Origin: Pseudopedobacter saltans
Lineage (GTDB): Bacteria; Bacteroidota; Bacteroidia; Chitinophagales; Chitinophagaceae
NCBI GenBank assembly: GCA_003241175.1
Contig: QFOI01000189.1
Coordinates: 1-6,999, forward strand
Direction of reading: 5' to 3'
DNA: 6,999 nucleotides
Below, in pieces: positions 6,644-6,999 of this stretch. A program made the translations under genes and the position numbers. The first letter of the stretch is position 1. Each line of letters opens with the position of its first letter. Below the pieces are notes generated by a model. It had not been told where the DNA came from and made no database searches. It worked only from the letters and a program-made list of their open reading frames with translations.

Positions 6644-6999
6644 TTATTGTTTGGAAATCCATTCTACTAAATCTTTTCCAGCTTGAAAATTTTGATAATC
6701 TGACGGCAGTTTTCTTCCATCGACATACTCGTTGTACAACCATGGATCACCCACTGCGAATACAGTTCCTTTCCCAAATTTTCGACTAACCATAACTATG
6801 TCACCCTTATGGGAAAGTATAGTTTTTACATTTTTAGTGTCGTTGACTTTAAAAGTAGAGATTTCTTTTATGTAAATCTTTTTAGTATTGGGAAAAATAG
6901 GATTATTGCTAGGAATGTTAATTGCTCCTTGTTCGAATTGTCGTCCTTGCACCGTATTTTTCAGATCCATATTGAATTGAAATCCAAATTTTTCTGCCA
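6644..6999 (-). CDS. C-terminal end of a DUF4350-like domain protein, possibly a GH88/GH105-type uronyl hydrolase
   Basis: The reading frame is open to the right edge, so only the last 117 residues are visible; the ATG at 6970 is internal, because the coding-like string AEKFGFQFN precedes it. The segment looks like the end of a DUF4350/GATase-like (ThuA-like) fold: an 'EKFGFQFN' helix-strand, NNPIFPNTKKIYIKEI, the strand GDIVMVSRKFGKGTVFAVGD, and a terminal helix GKDLVEWISKQ. In Bacteroidota such a tail (VFAVGDPWLYNEYVDGRKLP) is, from memory, attached to secreted or periplasmic GH88/GH105-family proteins that release unsaturated uronic acids from pectic oligosaccharides. That would fit its place just 10 bp before uxaB. 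The catalytic part is outside the window, so enzyme identity is inference; a stand-alone DUF4350 protein or another carbohydrate enzyme with this tail cannot be excluded. Confidence 0.6.
   Translation of the reverse strand, partial: AEKFGFQFNMDLKNTVQGRQFEQGAINIPSNNPIFPNTKKIYIKEISTFKVNDTKNVKTILSHKGDIVMVSRKFGKGTVFAVGDPWLYNEYVDGRKLPSDYQNFQAGKDLVEWISKQ

Larger units (their letters stand above)
1..6999 (-). other. Putative hexuronate-utilisation operon (both ends outside window)
   Basis: Seven co-directional genes are separated by 10, -11, 27, 23, 10 and 45 bp, with no terminator-like hairpin plus T-run between them. I looked for the Bacteroidota promoter pattern (TTTG, then TAnnTTTG about 19 bp later) in the minus-strand gaps and saw none, so the promoter is presumably upstream of the partial gene at the right edge. 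Functions form one pathway from uptake to central metabolism, which strengthens the operon call. No regulator gene or recognisable operator is inside the window. Confidence 0.8.

Noticed and set aside
6644..6970. A stand-alone 108-residue protein starting at the ATG at 6970
   Set aside because: The frame continues without a stop to the window edge and the upstream residues fit the same fold, so this is the end of a larger gene.
1..6999. A novel defence, mobile or otherwise undescribed system
   Set aside because: Every gene matches a known hexuronate-catabolism family or a plausible pectin-linked neighbour, intergenic space is minimal, and no repeats, integrase, transposase or unknown ORF cluster is present.

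Overview
The window is a single block of genes, all on the minus strand, encoding the isomerase pathway for D-galacturonate catabolism. The DNA is AT-rich. The proteins resemble those of Bacteroidota: an Eda of the 'FYH...GVRVVEYTHRG' type, a hexuronate MFS carrier with an 'NYLDRQVLSLTWKDF' first helix, and A/T-rich start regions without Shine-Dalgarno sequences. I suspect a Sphingobacteriia- or Chitinophagia-like member, but the sequence alone does not fix the genus.

Read in the direction of transcription (right to left), the layout is as follows. (1) At 6999-6644 lies the C-terminal end of a larger protein with a DUF4350/GATase-like tail, of the kind I associate with Bacteroidota GH88/GH105-type unsaturated uronyl hydrolases. 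(2) uxaB, tagaturonate reductase, 6633-5182. (3) uxaA, altronate dehydratase, 5192-3543, overlapping uxaB by 11 bp. (4) uxaC, uronate isomerase, 3515-2106. (5) kdgK, 2-keto-3-deoxygluconate kinase, 2082-1057. (6) eda, KDPG aldolase, 1046-384. (7) At 338-1 lies the N-terminal third of an ExuT-like hexuronate transporter. Intergenic gaps are 10, -11, 27, 23, 10 and 45 bp, so the run reads as one operon whose promoter and terminator both lie outside the window.

The genes form a complete route. The carrier brings hexuronate in, UxaC makes tagaturonate, UxaB reduces it to altronate, and UxaA dehydrates that to 2-keto-3-deoxygluconate (KDG). KdgK phosphorylates KDG to KDPG, and Eda splits KDPG into pyruvate and glyceraldehyde 3-phosphate. 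The partial upstream gene suggests a link to pectin breakdown. No regulator, no SusC/SusD pair and no mannonate branch (uxuA/uxuB) is present here.

Every stretch longer than 45 bp is coding, and all five complete enzymes have intact active-site motifs. I see no mobile element, RNA gene, CRISPR or novel system. The few oddities are two perfect inverted repeats inside coding sequence and the truncated upstream gene of uncertain identity.
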